Positions 8,690-17,479 of a stretch of DNA of 64,000 nt are shown in pieces. Source of the stretch: Azoarcus sp031546845 (GTDB lineage: Bacteria > Pseudomonadota > Gammaproteobacteria > Burkholderiales > Rhodocyclaceae); NCBI GenBank assembly GCA_031546845.1, contig JAVBJT010000023.1, positions 1 through 64,000 of the forward strand. The letters are read 5' to 3'. The translations under genes and the position numbers were made by a program. The notes under the pieces were generated by a model. It did not search any database, was not told the DNA's origin, and saw nothing but the letters and a program-made list of their open reading frames with translations. The first letter of the stretch is position 1. The number at the start of each line of letters is the position of its first letter.

Positions 8690-8785
8690 GCACCTAAAGT
8701 TTGCAAAAAACCCATATGGGAAATCAGGGATTGCGTACCCATTCTTGCACGCACCCTAGACGATAACCGTGATCGGCTTCCCACC

Positions 8786-8806
8786 CAAGTAAAGATCGTT
8801 TACTTG
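8786..8806. promoter_or_regulatory. Palindromic operator between exporter and pilZ genes
   Basis: CAAGTAAA and its exact reverse complement TTTACTTG are separated by five bases (GATCG). It lies in the 202-bp gap between two divergent genes, 97 bp from the exporter start and 86 bp from the pilZ start. A second short palindrome, CCCATATGGG, lies at about 8710-8720. Position and symmetry suggest a repressor or activator site. The binding protein is unknown. Confidence 0.5.
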
Positions 8807-8891
8807 CGGCAGGCGCCTCGCACTTCCACAATGGCGGCAGCGGAGACGATTCCCCCCATCGCGCGCCCCTCGACCTGCCGGAGCCTTGCCC

Positions 8892-9260
8892 ATGCCAACG
8901 GAACAACGCCGAAAATTCTCTCGTATCCGCTTTCACGGCGACGCCCGCCTGCTCGTCGACGACAGGGATATGGCATGCACCGTATGCGATTTGTCGATGA
9001 AAGGCGCGCTGCTCGAGATCGCCGCGCCGTTTGATTTGTCCATCGGCGAACGCTGCCTGCTCGAACTGCGCTTGGCCGACGGCAACGAAGCGGTCGTACG
9101 CATGGAAGGAGACGCCGCACATAGGGAGAACAACCATGTCGGCATCGTGTGGCGGGAAATCGATCTTGACAGCATGACGCATCTGCGCCGCTTGCTTGAA
9201 TTCAATCTTGGCGATCCGGACCTGCTCAACCGCGAGTTTTCCGCGCTACTTGCGGACTAA
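8892..9260 (+). CDS. PilZ domain protein (putative c-di-GMP receptor)
   Basis: This 122-residue single-domain protein carries both PilZ signature elements: an N-terminal RRKFSR arginine motif (RxxxR type) and the DLSMKGALLE segment (D/NxSxxG type) that wraps c-di-GMP. The ATG at 8892 has GGAG eight bases upstream; a TTG at 8886 is only two bases from the same GGAG and is less likely. The gene is divergent from the LapB-like exporter. LapA-type adhesion is classically governed by c-di-GMP through LapD, so proximity is suggestive, but no direct link is shown by the sequence. It ends at a strong terminator. Confidence 0.88.
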   Translation: MPTEQRRKFSRIRFHGDARLLVDDRDMACTVCDLSMKGALLEIAAPFDLSIGERCLLELRLADGNEAVVRMEGDAAHRENNHVGIVWREIDLDSMTHLRRLLEFNLGDPDLLNREFSALLAD

Positions 9261-9284
9261 AAAAACGACACGAAGCAACAAAAT

Positions 9285-9317
9285 GCCGGCGCCTTGGTAA
9301 AGGCGCCGGCGTTTTTT
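9285..9317 (+). terminator. Rho-independent terminator after pilZ gene
   Basis: GCCGGCGCCTT and AAGGCGCCGGC form an 11-bp stem with a GGTA loop, followed by GTTTTTT. It lies 24 bp after the pilZ stop and between convergent genes. In the other direction only a weak U-rich stretch follows, so it chiefly serves the plus strand. Confidence 0.92.
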
Positions 9318-10932
9318 ACACCCGGTACTGCTGAACGATGCGCTGCATCTCTCTCGACAGCGAGGACAGATCGTTGGCCGTATCGGACGTGGCATGAGAA
9401 GCACTGCTGTTTTCTTCCGACATCTGCGCGATCTTTTCCACCTGTTGCGCAATATTCACCGCCGCCGTGCCTTGCTCCCGGATGGCCTCGGTAATATCGC
9501 CCACCATCATGACCGCCTGCTCCGAACTGCCGCCAATCTCGTTGATGGCCTCGCTGGCCCGCTCGGCTTGCGCCACGCCTGTTTCAACCTTTTCCACAAC
9601 CGCCTGCATACTACGCGCCGCCGACTGCGCGCCGCTCTGCATCTCGGCGATGGTATCGGCGATTTCCCGCGTCGATTGCGTCGTGCGCTCGGCAAGCTTG
9701 CGCACCTCGTCGGCGACGACGGCGAACCCGCGCCCCTGCTCGCCCGCCCGCGCGGCCTCGATCGCGGCGTTGAGCGCAAGCAGATTGGTTTGGTCGGCAA
9801 CTTCCTTGATGACGTTGACAACGGAATTGACGCGCTCGCTGTTTTTTTCCAACTGGGAAATCTGATCGGCGGCAACATGCACCGTTTCCGCGATGCTGTT
9901 GATACCCGCCACCGTGGCACCGATGATCAATGCACCGTTTTTCGCCAGCGAGCCGGATGTACTGGAAAGCTGATTGGCCTCCACGGCCCGGTCGCCCACG
10001 TGATTGATACTGACCGTCATTTCCTCCATGGTGGCCGCCATGTCCGATGCCGCCTCACTTTGATGCGTGGACGCGGCGGACATCTGCTGTGACGCACCCG
10101 AAACCCGCTCTGCCGCCTCGGACACCTGGGCGGAGTGGTGGCTGATGTCCTTCAGACTGGCTTGCACCCGATCCACAAGACGGTTGAACGCTTGGCTCAC
10201 GCTGGCAATTTCGTCGCTCCCGGTGACGGGAACCCGCACAGTAAAGTCCAGATCCCGCTCCACGCGGGAAAACGCGCTCGCCATCACGCCGAGCGAGCCA
10301 CTCACATGGCGGTAAGTGAAAAAGCCCAAGCCTGCAACACCCAGGGTAACGAAAAGAATGGACAGCATCGAGAACAGTTTCCCATCGGCATAAGAAACAT
10401 CCGCCTCCTTGTCCGCTATGCTAGCTAGTTCCGCATTGTAATGGGCGTGCTCCTCCATGTTCTCGGTAAGCCGCTGGGCCGCTTTATAACCGGCATCCAG
10501 CAGGTAATCCCGCGCCTCCTCGGTCTTGTTGGCGCGGGACAATTCCAATGCGCGCTGAATCGACGCATTATAGTCATTCAGCATTGACCGCGTACCGTCG
10601 ATGTATTTCCTGTCCTTGTCGTCGCTCACCAATTTGGTCGAAAATTCATCGATCATCTTGGCCATGTCCGTCTTGTATTGCTCCATCAGCTTCTCGTGCT
10701 CCGCCTTGTCCGAAGCCGATGCCGCCAAAAGGTGGTAGAGAACCCGGGTGCGCAGCTTCAGAAACGTGCTTTCGAGCTTGTCCACCAGGGCGATGCTGGG
10801 AATGGAATTGTCGTTGGCGATTGCCAAACCGTCCGCGATGCGCCTCATTTCGTACAGGCCAATGCCGCCGACGATCAATAAACCAAAGATCGCCAGAAAA
10901 ATCAGTATGGCCAACCGCCTTGCTATCGTCAT
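9316..10932 (-). CDS. Methyl-accepting chemotaxis protein
   Basis: This 538-residue transmembrane chemoreceptor has TM1 at about 8-27, a four-helix-bundle periplasmic sensor (about 30-185, 4HB_MCP type), TM2 at about 188-208 and a HAMP domain. The long cytoplasmic coiled coil has the conserved hairpin EGQ-type tip (ALNAAIEAARAGEQGRGFAV and ADEVRKLAERT). The ligand is unknown. The start at 10932 is chosen because AGGAG sits eight bases ahead and the hydrophobic segment follows at once; an upstream extension would add an uncharged, implausible leader. No che genes are nearby, so it probably signals to a chemosensory array encoded elsewhere. Confidence 0.93.
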   Translation of the reverse strand: MTIARRLAILIFLAIFGLLIVGGIGLYEMRRIADGLAIANDNSIPSIALVDKLESTFLKLRTRVLYHLLAASASDKAEHEKLMEQYKTDMAKMIDEFSTKLVSDDKDRKYIDGTRSMLNDYNASIQRALELSRANKTEEARDYLLDAGYKAAQRLTENMEEHAHYNAELASIADKEADVSYADGKLFSMLSILFVTLGVAGLGFFTYRHVSGSLGVMASAFSRVERDLDFTVRVPVTGSDEIASVSQAFNRLVDRVQASLKDISHHSAQVSEAAERVSGASQQMSAASTHQSEAASDMAATMEEMTVSINHVGDRAVEANQLSSTSGSLAKNGALIIGATVAGINSIAETVHVAADQISQLEKNSERVNSVVNVIKEVADQTNLLALNAAIEAARAGEQGRGFAVVADEVRKLAERTTQSTREIADTIAEMQSGAQSAARSMQAVVEKVETGVAQAERASEAINEIGGSSEQAVMMVGDITEAIREQGTAAVNIAQQVEKIAQMSEENSSASHATSDTANDLSSLSREMQRIVQQYRV

Positions 10933-11191
10933 GTTGCTCTCCTTGCAATTCCTATCACTTGAATCCGGTATCCGCTTCCCGCCCCGCGCTCCGCAAGCTG
11001 CAAACCACCAATTGGCTGTGTGCACGGAATCCTGCCAGCGCGGGCTCTATTGTTAATTTCGGCCAGACTTTCCTGTTCCTTGAATTCTATTTTTAGCAAA
11101 CCGGTGGCATCCGGCATATAACTTTGCAAAACGGTAGCACGCCCGCGCCAAATATATGAAACCACGGCCAGCCGCGCCCACACATATCCGC

Positions 11192-11212
11192 TTATGCTAC
11201 GATGTTGCATAA
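11192..11212. promoter_or_regulatory. Probable Zur operator overlapping the regulator start codon
   Basis: A 21-bp interrupted palindrome has TTATGC on the left and GCATAA on the right, with further symmetric AC and GT pairs inside. It spans the first possible ATG (11202) of the Fur/Zur-family gene. Zur and Fur bind 19-23 bp AT-rich palindromes of this kind, and autoregulation is common. The match to a published Zur box could not be scored here. Confidence 0.6.
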
Positions 11213-11678
11213 ACTCATGAAAACCATGCCCCACACAGAACGTTCGCACGCGCGCAGCATCATCGCCGCTCATGGCGGGCGCGTTACCCGCACCCGGGTT
11301 GCGGTGCTGCACCTTTTGCAATCCATCCCCCATCCACAATCCCACGATGAAATCGGCCATGCGCTCGACACGGCCGGCATCGCCCACGACCGCGTCACCC
11401 TATACCGCGCGCTGGACTGGCTGGTAGAGCAAGGCATCGCCCAGCGCATCGCCGGCGACCGCGCCTGGCGCTTTGAAGCAGTACGGGGCGAAAACCACCG
11501 CCACGCCCACTTTCACTGCGATCGCTGCGGCCAGGTGATCTGCCTGGAAACGATACGGCCGGCAACCGATGCCGCGCTTCCCCCCGGCTACCGCATCGAC
11601 CGCGCCGAACTCGTGCTCCACGGCGCCTGTCCGCAATGCGATCCACGCAGTACGCCACCCATCCACACCGCTTGCTGA
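11202..11678 (+). CDS. zur: Fur-family regulator, probably Zur
   Basis: This 158-residue protein has an N-terminal winged helix (VTRTRVAVLHLL, DRVTLYRALDWL) and a C-terminal metal-binding dimerisation part with HAHFHCDRCGQ and a second CPQC pair, which is the structural-zinc pattern of Fur/Zur. Its position directly upstream of znuC and znuB points to zinc-responsive repression of that transporter. In-frame ATG codons at 11202, 11217 and 11226 are possible. None has a clear Shine-Dalgarno, so a leaderless or weakly initiated message is plausible. The zur symbol is inferred from context rather than from a decisive motif. Confidence 0.82.
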   Translation: MLHKLMKTMPHTERSHARSIIAAHGGRVTRTRVAVLHLLQSIPHPQSHDEIGHALDTAGIAHDRVTLYRALDWLVEQGIAQRIAGDRAWRFEAVRGENHRHAHFHCDRCGQVICLETIRPATDAALPPGYRIDRAELVLHGACPQCDPRSTPPIHTAC

Positions 11679-11707
11679 TTCACCACCGGCCCACGTCCAT
11701 TCCGCTT

Positions 11708-11836
11708 ATGCCGCATTCGCACGACCACCCCCGCCCGCGCCACAGCCTCCTCAGTGCAGGCGTAGGCGCTCGCCTCGCAATCGCCGCCGCCGCGGCCGGA
11801 CTGCTGTGGGTGGCCGTTTTTTGGGCGCTGGCCTGA
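11708..11836 (+). CDS. Small membrane peptide in zinc operon
   Basis: This 42-residue product starts with a His-rich cytoplasmic stretch (MPHSHDHPRPRH) and has one hydrophobic helix (ARLAIAAAAAGLLWVAVFWALA). It lies 29 bp after the regulator and one base before the znuC start, so it is almost certainly cotranscribed. The His-rich N-terminus could bind metal. No family is recognised; it may be an accessory of the zinc permease. Confidence 0.6.
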   Translation: MPHSHDHPRPRHSLLSAGVGARLAIAAAAAGLLWVAVFWALA

Positions 11837-11837
11837 C

Positions 11838-12596
11838 ATGCATCCGCAGCCCCCCAACCTGATCCGCTGCGACAACCTCACGCTCGGCTACGACCGCCAC
11901 CCGGCTATCCATCACCTGAGCCTCGACATCCCCGCCGGCGCGCTGATCGCGGTCGTCGGCCCCAACGGCGCGGGCAAATCGACGCTGCTCAAAGGGCTCT
12001 CGGGCGAGCTGCGCCCCATCGGCGGACACATTCACCGCCCCGCGCTGCCGCCGGGCGGCATTGCCTACATGCCGCAGCGTAGCGAGTTGGACCTCGACTT
12101 TCCGGTTTCGATCTTCGACATGGTGGCAATGGGTCTGTGGCGTGAAATCGGTGCATTCGGCCGCATCGACAACCCTCGCCGACATCGGGTCGCGCAGGCG
12201 CTCGCGGCAGTCGGCCTATCCGGCTTTGAATCCCGGCCTATCGGCTCGCTGTCGGGCGGCCAATTGCAACGCGCCCGCTTCGCCCGCCTCATGCTGCAAA
12301 ACGCGCCAGTCATTCTGCTCGATGAGCCTTTCGCCGCCATCGACAGCCGCACGGTGGAAGACCTGATCGCCCTCATCCTGGGCTGGCATGCAGAAGGCCG
12401 CAGCATTCTTGCCGTGGTGCACGATGATGGGCAGGTGCGCCGCCATTTTCCAACCTGCCTGCTGCTATCGCGCGAACTCGTCGGCTACGGCCCCACCGCT
12501 AGCGTGCTCACCGACGAACTACTCGCGCGTGCGCGCCATCTGTCGGAAGCATTCGACGATCACGCGGCCATGTGCCAACGGGAAAACACACAATGA
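11838..12596 (+). CDS. znuC: Zinc/manganese ABC transporter ATP-binding protein
   Basis: This 252-residue ATPase has Walker A (GPNGAGKST), signature (LSGGQLQRARFARL), Walker B (VILLDEPFAA) and the H-loop (AVVHDDGQ). Its sequence type matches metal-ion (ZnuC/MntB/TroB) transporters. The neighbours are a Fur/Zur regulator and the cognate permease, whose ATG overlaps its stop codon. The substrate is inferred to be zinc from the regulator; manganese cannot be excluded. Confidence 0.88.
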   Translation: MHPQPPNLIRCDNLTLGYDRHPAIHHLSLDIPAGALIAVVGPNGAGKSTLLKGLSGELRPIGGHIHRPALPPGGIAYMPQRSELDLDFPVSIFDMVAMGLWREIGAFGRIDNPRRHRVAQALAAVGLSGFESRPIGSLSGGQLQRARFARLMLQNAPVILLDEPFAAIDSRTVEDLIALILGWHAEGRSILAVVHDDGQVRRHFPTCLLLSRELVGYGPTASVLTDELLARARHLSEAFDDHAAMCQRENTQ

Positions 12597-13459
12597 GCGA
12601 ATTCCTGTTCTCGCCGTTCGCCGATTTCGGCTTCATGCGCCGCGCGCTGGCCGGTTGTCTCGCCCTGTCGCTGGGCGCCACGCCGGTCGGCGTCTTCCTG
12701 ATGCTGCGGCGCATGAGCCTGATGGGCGATGCCATGAGCCACGCCATTCTGCCCGGCGCGGCGCTGGGTTACCTCGCTTTCGGCCTGTCGCTGGGGGCAA
12801 TGACGGCTGGCGGCATCGTCGCCGGGTTGGTGGTGGTGTTCGCCGCCGGGCTGGTGACGCGCAGCTCCGTCCTCAAGGAAGACGCCAGCCTAGCCGCCTT
12901 CTACCTGCTGTCGCTCGCCGCCGGGGTCATGATCGTGTCGCTGCGCGGGCGCAACCTCGATCTGCTGCACGTACTATTCGGCTCGGTACTGGCGCTGGAC
13001 GATGGCTCGCTGCTGCTCATCGCCGCCATCGGCAGCATTACCGTGTTCGGCCTTGCACTACTGCTCCGGCCGCTGGCGCTGGAATGCTTCGACCCCGCCT
13101 TTCTACGCGCGGTCAGCCGCCTGTCGCCGGTGGCGCATTACGGTTTTCTGGTGCTGGTGGTGCTCAATCTGGTCGCCGGCTTTCACGCGCTCGGCACCCT
13201 GATGGCCGTCGGCATCATGATCCTGCCCGCCGCCGCCGCGCGCTTGTGGGCGCGCGGCCTGCCGGCGCTGCTGGCGCTCGCGGTGCTGTTCGCCTTCGGC
13301 AGCAGCGCCAGTGGGTTGCTGGTGTCGTATCACGTCGACGTGCCGGCCGGCCCCGCTATCGTGCTGATGTGCGGCCTGGTGTACTTCGCCTCGTTGCTGG
13401 CCGCGCCCGGCGGATTACTCGCCAGCCGCCTGCCGGTACGCCACCACCTCGAATCCTGA
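12593..13459 (+). CDS. znuB: Zinc ABC transporter permease
   Basis: This 288-residue integral membrane protein has about eight hydrophobic segments and the ABC-3 family hallmark RRMSLMGDAMSHAILPGAAL, which contacts the ATPase. It starts inside the znuC stop codon (ATGA overlap). No substrate-binding protein (znuA) is present in the window, so it must be encoded elsewhere. The downstream neighbour is convergent and only six bases away. Confidence 0.9.
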   Translation: MSEFLFSPFADFGFMRRALAGCLALSLGATPVGVFLMLRRMSLMGDAMSHAILPGAALGYLAFGLSLGAMTAGGIVAGLVVVFAAGLVTRSSVLKEDASLAAFYLLSLAAGVMIVSLRGRNLDLLHVLFGSVLALDDGSLLLIAAIGSITVFGLALLLRPLALECFDPAFLRAVSRLSPVAHYGFLVLVVLNLVAGFHALGTLMAVGIMILPAAAARLWARGLPALLALAVLFAFGSSASGLLVSYHVDVPAGPAIVLMCGLVYFASLLAAPGGLLASRLPVRHHLES

Positions 13460-13465
13460 CTCCGA

Positions 13466-14350
13466 TCAACCGGCAATGGCTACGCGAGCCTGCCGGCGGC
13501 GCGACAGAAAAACGAGCGTCAGCGCGCCGACGTTCATCGTCAAGGCATAAACGACGCAAGGCACGGCGAACTCAGGCTGACGGAGCAAGGTCAGCGACAC
13601 GTAAATGCCCAGCCCTGCATTCTGCAAGCCACTTTCCATCGCCACGGCCACGGCGTCTTTTGGCTGACGGGTACAGAACGCGGTCAGCCAGTAGGTGATC
13701 GTCATCACCAACAGATTGAGCAGAAGCGTGGCGGGCCCCACTGCGGCGAGGTTGGACAGGATGATCCGCTGGTGGGAAAAGAAAGTGCCGAACACGATGG
13801 CGGCAAAGAACAGCGTCGCCAACCGGCCGATGAAGGCTTCGTTGCGCACGACGAAGCCTTCCGCCCGGTGTCGCAGCCCCATGCCGAACACGATGGGTAG
13901 CGTCGTGACCATGAGCACGCTGCCCACCAGCTTGCCGGCGGGCAACTCGCCGATCCGCGCAATGCCATCGGCAAAACCGCCGCTGCCCAGGTGGGCAAAA
14001 ACCCATTTGACGAGCAGCGGAAAAGACAACAACGCGGCCAGACTGCTGATGACCGTGAGCATCAGGGAAAGCGCCGTATTGCCGCGTGCGAGATGGGTGA
14101 GGAAGGCGGAACTCGCACCACCCGGGCAGGCGGCGAGAATCAGCAGGCCGACTGTCAGCGCGGGGGGCAAACCCGCCAGAATCGCCACAACCCATGCGCC
14201 AGCCGGTAACAACAGCAGTTGCCCGATCATGCCGATCACCAACCCGGTCGGGCGCGCGAAAACCTGGCGGAAATCACCGGCTTTCAGAGAAAGTCCGACC
14301 GAAAACATGATGAAGGCCAGCGCAGCGGGCAACAGAATGTCGACGATCAT
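13466..14350 (-). CDS. Bile acid:sodium symporter (BASS) family transporter
   Basis: This 294-residue membrane protein has about nine to ten hydrophobic helices and the family features LAACPGGASSAFLTHLARGN (crossover region) and MESGLQNAGLG. BASS proteins import organic anions with sodium; the substrate here is unknown. It lies 32 bp downstream of menA on the same strand and may be the last gene of the nos-men transcript. A role in quinone or pantoate-type metabolite transport would be speculation. Confidence 0.85.
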   Translation of the reverse strand: MIVDILLPAALAFIMFSVGLSLKAGDFRQVFARPTGLVIGMIGQLLLLPAGAWVVAILAGLPPALTVGLLILAACPGGASSAFLTHLARGNTALSLMLTVISSLAALLSFPLLVKWVFAHLGSGGFADGIARIGELPAGKLVGSVLMVTTLPIVFGMGLRHRAEGFVVRNEAFIGRLATLFFAAIVFGTFFSHQRIILSNLAAVGPATLLLNLLVMTITYWLTAFCTRQPKDAVAVAMESGLQNAGLGIYVSLTLLRQPEFAVPCVVYALTMNVGALTLVFLSRRRQARVAIAG

Positions 14351-14382
14351 CCGTTCATCCTCATCCGCTTGCGCCAGAAAGC

Positions 14383-15306
14383 TTAAAACGTCGCGGCAAC
14401 CGACACGCCAGCGGCCATGAGCAAACCCATCAAGCAGCCGTTGCGCGCCGTTTCCGCCAGCACGGCGTTAAGCGCCGGGCCTGGCGCGGTGGCGGCGAAA
14501 CGGCGGGTGAGGCCGACAAAACCCGGCACGACCAGCAGACCAGCCAAAGCACCGGGCAAGCCCGCGCAGGCCATCGCCACCAGCAGCGGAACCGGCGCGA
14601 GCGCCAGCAAGGCGAACGCGCGCGCGGAAAAGCGCCGCCCAAGCACCGCCGCGAGCGTGCGCCGGCCGCTGCGGAGGTCGGTTTCCAGGTCGCGGAAATT
14701 ATTGACCAGGAGCACGGCGGCGGCGGGCGCGCCAACGGCAAGCCCGGCCAGCAAATCAAGCACGGAAAAGCGCGGCGATTGCAGCCAGTGGCTACCGCAC
14801 ACCGCCAGCACGCCGAAGAAAACCAGCACAAACAACTCGCCGAACGGCGAGTGTGAAATGGGCCAGCGCCCGCCGGAATAGCTCCAACCGGCAATCAGCG
14901 AGGCGATGCCGATGCCGAGAATCAGCGGCCCACCGACCGCAACCAGATAAACGCCCAGCGACAACGCCAGACCGAAACTGAACAAGGCGCCGCGCTTGAC
15001 CGCCGCGCCGCTCACCCAGCCAGCCTGCGTGACACGCAACGGGCCGGCGCGTTGCGGGCCATCGGTGCCACGCTCGAAATCGGCGGCGTCGTTATAGAGA
15101 TTAGTGCCGATCTGGATCAACAGCGCGCTCGCCAGCGTCGCCAGCAGAACCAGCCAGTTGAGCGCGGCACCATCGGCCACGGCCAGCGAGGTTCCGACCG
15201 CTACCGGCGCCAGCGCGATGCCCAGCGTGCGGGGGCGGATGGCGGTCCACCAGACGAGCGCGGAGCCGGGCGCCACAGAAGAAATCGCCCGGCTCACGAG
15301 GGGCAT
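14383..15306 (-). CDS. menA: 1,4-dihydroxy-2-naphthoate polyprenyltransferase
   Basis: This 307-residue UbiA-superfamily membrane enzyme attaches the isoprenoid tail to DHNA to give demethylmenaquinone. The first Asp-rich motif region reads IGTNLYNDAADFERGTDGPQ with the MenA-typical RAGPLRVTQAG. The second catalytic region is NNFRDLETDLRSGRRTLA. The ATG at 15306 overlaps the last 13 bases of the methyltransferase gene, so the pair is coupled. MenA rather than UbiA type is clear from NxxxD followed by RGTD. It implies menaquinone production, which is unusual for many betaproteobacteria; earlier men or mqn genes are not in the window. Confidence 0.88.
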   Translation of the reverse strand: MPLVSRAISSVAPGSALVWWTAIRPRTLGIALAPVAVGTSLAVADGAALNWLVLLATLASALLIQIGTNLYNDAADFERGTDGPQRAGPLRVTQAGWVSGAAVKRGALFSFGLALSLGVYLVAVGGPLILGIGIASLIAGWSYSGGRWPISHSPFGELFVLVFFGVLAVCGSHWLQSPRFSVLDLLAGLAVGAPAAAVLLVNNFRDLETDLRSGRRTLAAVLGRRFSARAFALLALAPVPLLVAMACAGLPGALAGLLVVPGFVGLTRRFAATAPGPALNAVLAETARNGCLMGLLMAAGVSVAATF

Positions 15307-16028
15307 TTGCCGTAGTGAAGGCAGGCGATGCCGAAGGAGAGGTTCTCCCAGCGGACAGCCTCGAAACCCACTTTTGCCAGCGCCTGCGCGAGCGCCTTCT
15401 GATCGGGAAAGCGCCGAATCGATTCGATCAGGTAATCGTAAGCGGCGGGTTGCCCGGCCACGGCGGCACCGAGCCGGGGGATGACGAAGCGGGAATAAAG
15501 ATCGTAGAACGGTGCCAACCAGAACGCGGGGCGGGAGAATTCCAGGCAGACGAAGCTGCCGCCGGGTTTGAGCACACGGCGGATTTCGCCCAGCGCCTTG
15601 TCGATGTCGGTGGCGTTGCGCAGACCAAACGAAATGGTCAGCAGATCGACGCTGCCATCGGCGAAGGGCAGACACTCGGCCTCGCCGGCACTCCACGCGA
15701 TACCTTGCCGGCGCTGCCGGCCGACGGCCATCATCGACCACGAAGGGTCGCAAACAATGATGTGTCTGCTATCAGACCGCAACAGCCCGGCTACATCGCC
15801 CGTGCCGCCGGCAAGATCGACGACCACGCCGGCAAGCGACCGGCAACGACGCGCGAGCGTGCGCTTCCACAGGCGGTGGATGCCGAAGCTCATCAGATCG
15901 TTCATCAGGTCGTACCGCCCCGCAACGGCCTCGAAAACGGCGCGGATGCGCTGACGCCGCTCCTGCGGCGACACGATGAATTTACCGAACGTAGTGGACG
16001 TGTTCGATGCGGTTTCCGTATCGGACAT
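15294..16028 (-). CDS. ubiE: Demethylmenaquinone / ubiquinone C-methyltransferase
   Basis: This 244-residue class I SAM methyltransferase has motif I (VVDLAGGTGDVAGLL), SFGLRNATDIDKAL and LEFSRP, all characteristic of UbiE/MenG. Coupling to menA (13-bp overlap) suggests that methylation of demethylmenaquinone is its main task here, though UbiE enzymes often serve both quinones. It is downstream of the nos genes, 69 bp after the TlpA-like gene and on the same strand. Confidence 0.9.
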   Translation of the reverse strand: MSDTETASNTSTTFGKFIVSPQERRQRIRAVFEAVAGRYDLMNDLMSFGIHRLWKRTLARRCRSLAGVVVDLAGGTGDVAGLLRSDSRHIIVCDPSWSMMAVGRQRRQGIAWSAGEAECLPFADGSVDLLTISFGLRNATDIDKALGEIRRVLKPGGSFVCLEFSRPAFWLAPFYDLYSRFVIPRLGAAVAGQPAAYDYLIESIRRFPDQKALAQALAKVGFEAVRWENLSFGIACLHYGKCPS

Positions 16029-16097
16029 TTACGCTGAAAGGGAAGGAAGGTTGCCGGAGACCGGGGGAAGTGGCTAGCGATGCAGACCGTCGGGGCA

Positions 16098-16592
16098 TTA
16101 CTGCAAAAGCTGCTCCGCGATCTGCTCGAAATCTTCTTTTTTAAACGGGCCAAGCTTGCGCGTGACGATTTCGCCATCGCGGCCAATCACCAGCGTATAG
16201 GGCAGCAGCGCCTGACTGTTACCCAGCGCCTGCATCAGCCAGATGCCTTTCTTCTGACTCAGACCGATTGTGTAATTGACGCCGTAGGCGGCGAGAAACT
16301 CCTTCACCGCAACGGGGTCGTCCTCGATTCCTATACCGATGACGTTCAGCCCCCGCTTGCCGAATTCGTTCTGCAACTGGACCAGCTCCGGAATTTCCGT
16401 GCGGCACGGCACGCACCAGCGCGCCCAGAAATTGACGATGAGCGGCTTGCCTCGATAGTCCTTTAGATCAACGTCCCGATTGTCCAGGCCGGTAAGGCTC
16501 GCCGCGAACAGGGTTTCGGCGCCGCCGGCCGCCACGGCGCCGCTGAACAGCGCAAGCGCCACCAGCAAGGGAACGATCAGGAAACGTTTCAT
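16098..16592 (-). CDS. TlpA/ResA-like periplasmic thioredoxin
   Basis: This 164-residue protein has a signal peptide (MKRFLIVPLLVALALFSGAV) and a thioredoxin fold with the active site WCVPC (FWARWCVPCRTEIPEL). The ATG at 16592 is supported by GAGG six bases upstream; an ATG at 16604 is the alternative. It lies 19 bp after nosY. TlpA-type thioredoxins reduce cysteines for copper insertion or cytochrome c maturation. In this context it may keep the NosL, Sco or CuA cysteines reduced. Confidence 0.86.
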   Translation of the reverse strand: MKRFLIVPLLVALALFSGAVAAGGAETLFAASLTGLDNRDVDLKDYRGKPLIVNFWARWCVPCRTEIPELVQLQNEFGKRGLNVIGIGIEDDPVAVKEFLAAYGVNYTIGLSQKKGIWLMQALGNSQALLPYTLVIGRDGEIVTRKLGPFKKEDFEQIAEQLLQ

Positions 16593-16611
16593 CACGGGCC
16601 TCATAGCAAAC

Positions 16612-17439
16612 TCACAGCAAATCCCCCCGCCGGAACACGGTGTAGCCCAGCAACGCCGAGCCCAAGCCGAGAAGCGACGGATAAATGAGCGCGAACAAGC
16701 GGAAGCCATGCGCGCCAAAAAGGTCGATGATGGTGTAGGCGGCAGGGCCGAGCACGATCAGTTGCGGATCGAACATGGCGAGCGCGGCCGTTCTGAATAC
16801 CTGCAGCGGATTGGCCAGCGCCAGCAGCACCGCCCATTCCGGATCGATCCGCCCCTGGATCAGCAAGCCGAGCAGAATCAGATCGAGGAACAGCAGCATC
16901 AGTAGCCAGACCAGGAAGGCAACGCCCTGGGCCACGTCGGTCGAGCGTGCAACGGTCGAGATCAGCATGCCAATGCCGAGAAAGCACAGCGCCATCGCGG
17001 CAAGCAGCGCCGTGTAGTAGCCGAATATGTCCCACGGAATGTCGATACCGTCCACATAGCCCCAGATCACGGCACCAAGCATGGCGATGAAAACCGGGGC
17101 GAAGACGACGATGTAGCGCCCAACGATCTTGCCCCAGAACCACGCCGCCAGCGAAACAGGCAGCGACAGCAGATACTCGAACACGCCGGCCTCGCGGTCG
17201 CCGGCCACGGAGCGGACCGTGGTAATCAGCACGAAGATCGGCAGAATAGCCATCGTCAGTTGGATGTAGGTCACGAGCAGACGGGAAAGCCCGATGAAGC
17301 CCAACACGCGCGATTCGGTCAGACCGAAAACGAAAAGCAAGGCGACGATGCCGCCAAACACCAACGTGTAGGCGTGAAACCAGCGCGCGCGCAGGGATTC
17401 GACGATATCGAGCTTTGCCGTCAGCCAGAATTGCTTCAT
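16612..17439 (-). CDS. nosY: ABC transporter permease of nos cluster
   Basis: This 275-residue protein has about six membrane segments and belongs to the ABC-2 type, matching NosY. It would pair with the NosF ATPase and periplasmic NosD in the machinery that matures the CuZ (Cu4S) centre of nitrous oxide reductase. The order nosF-nosL-nosY differs from the canonical nosDFY-L order. It starts 40 bp after nosL. Confidence 0.88.
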   Translation of the reverse strand: MKQFWLTAKLDIVESLRARWFHAYTLVFGGIVALLFVFGLTESRVLGFIGLSRLLVTYIQLTMAILPIFVLITTVRSVAGDREAGVFEYLLSLPVSLAAWFWGKIVGRYIVVFAPVFIAMLGAVIWGYVDGIDIPWDIFGYYTALLAAMALCFLGIGMLISTVARSTDVAQGVAFLVWLLMLLFLDLILLGLLIQGRIDPEWAVLLALANPLQVFRTAALAMFDPQLIVLGPAAYTIIDLFGAHGFRLFALIYPSLLGLGSALLGYTVFRRGDLL

Positions 17440-17479
17440 TGATCCGTTCTCGCTCTTACCTGCTTGTGCTTGCGTTCAT

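Noticed and set aside
15307..15753. Extended menA reading frame running antiparallel-frame through ubiE
   Set aside because: The upstream part is an out-of-frame reading of ubiE; MenA homology starts at the ATG at 15306.
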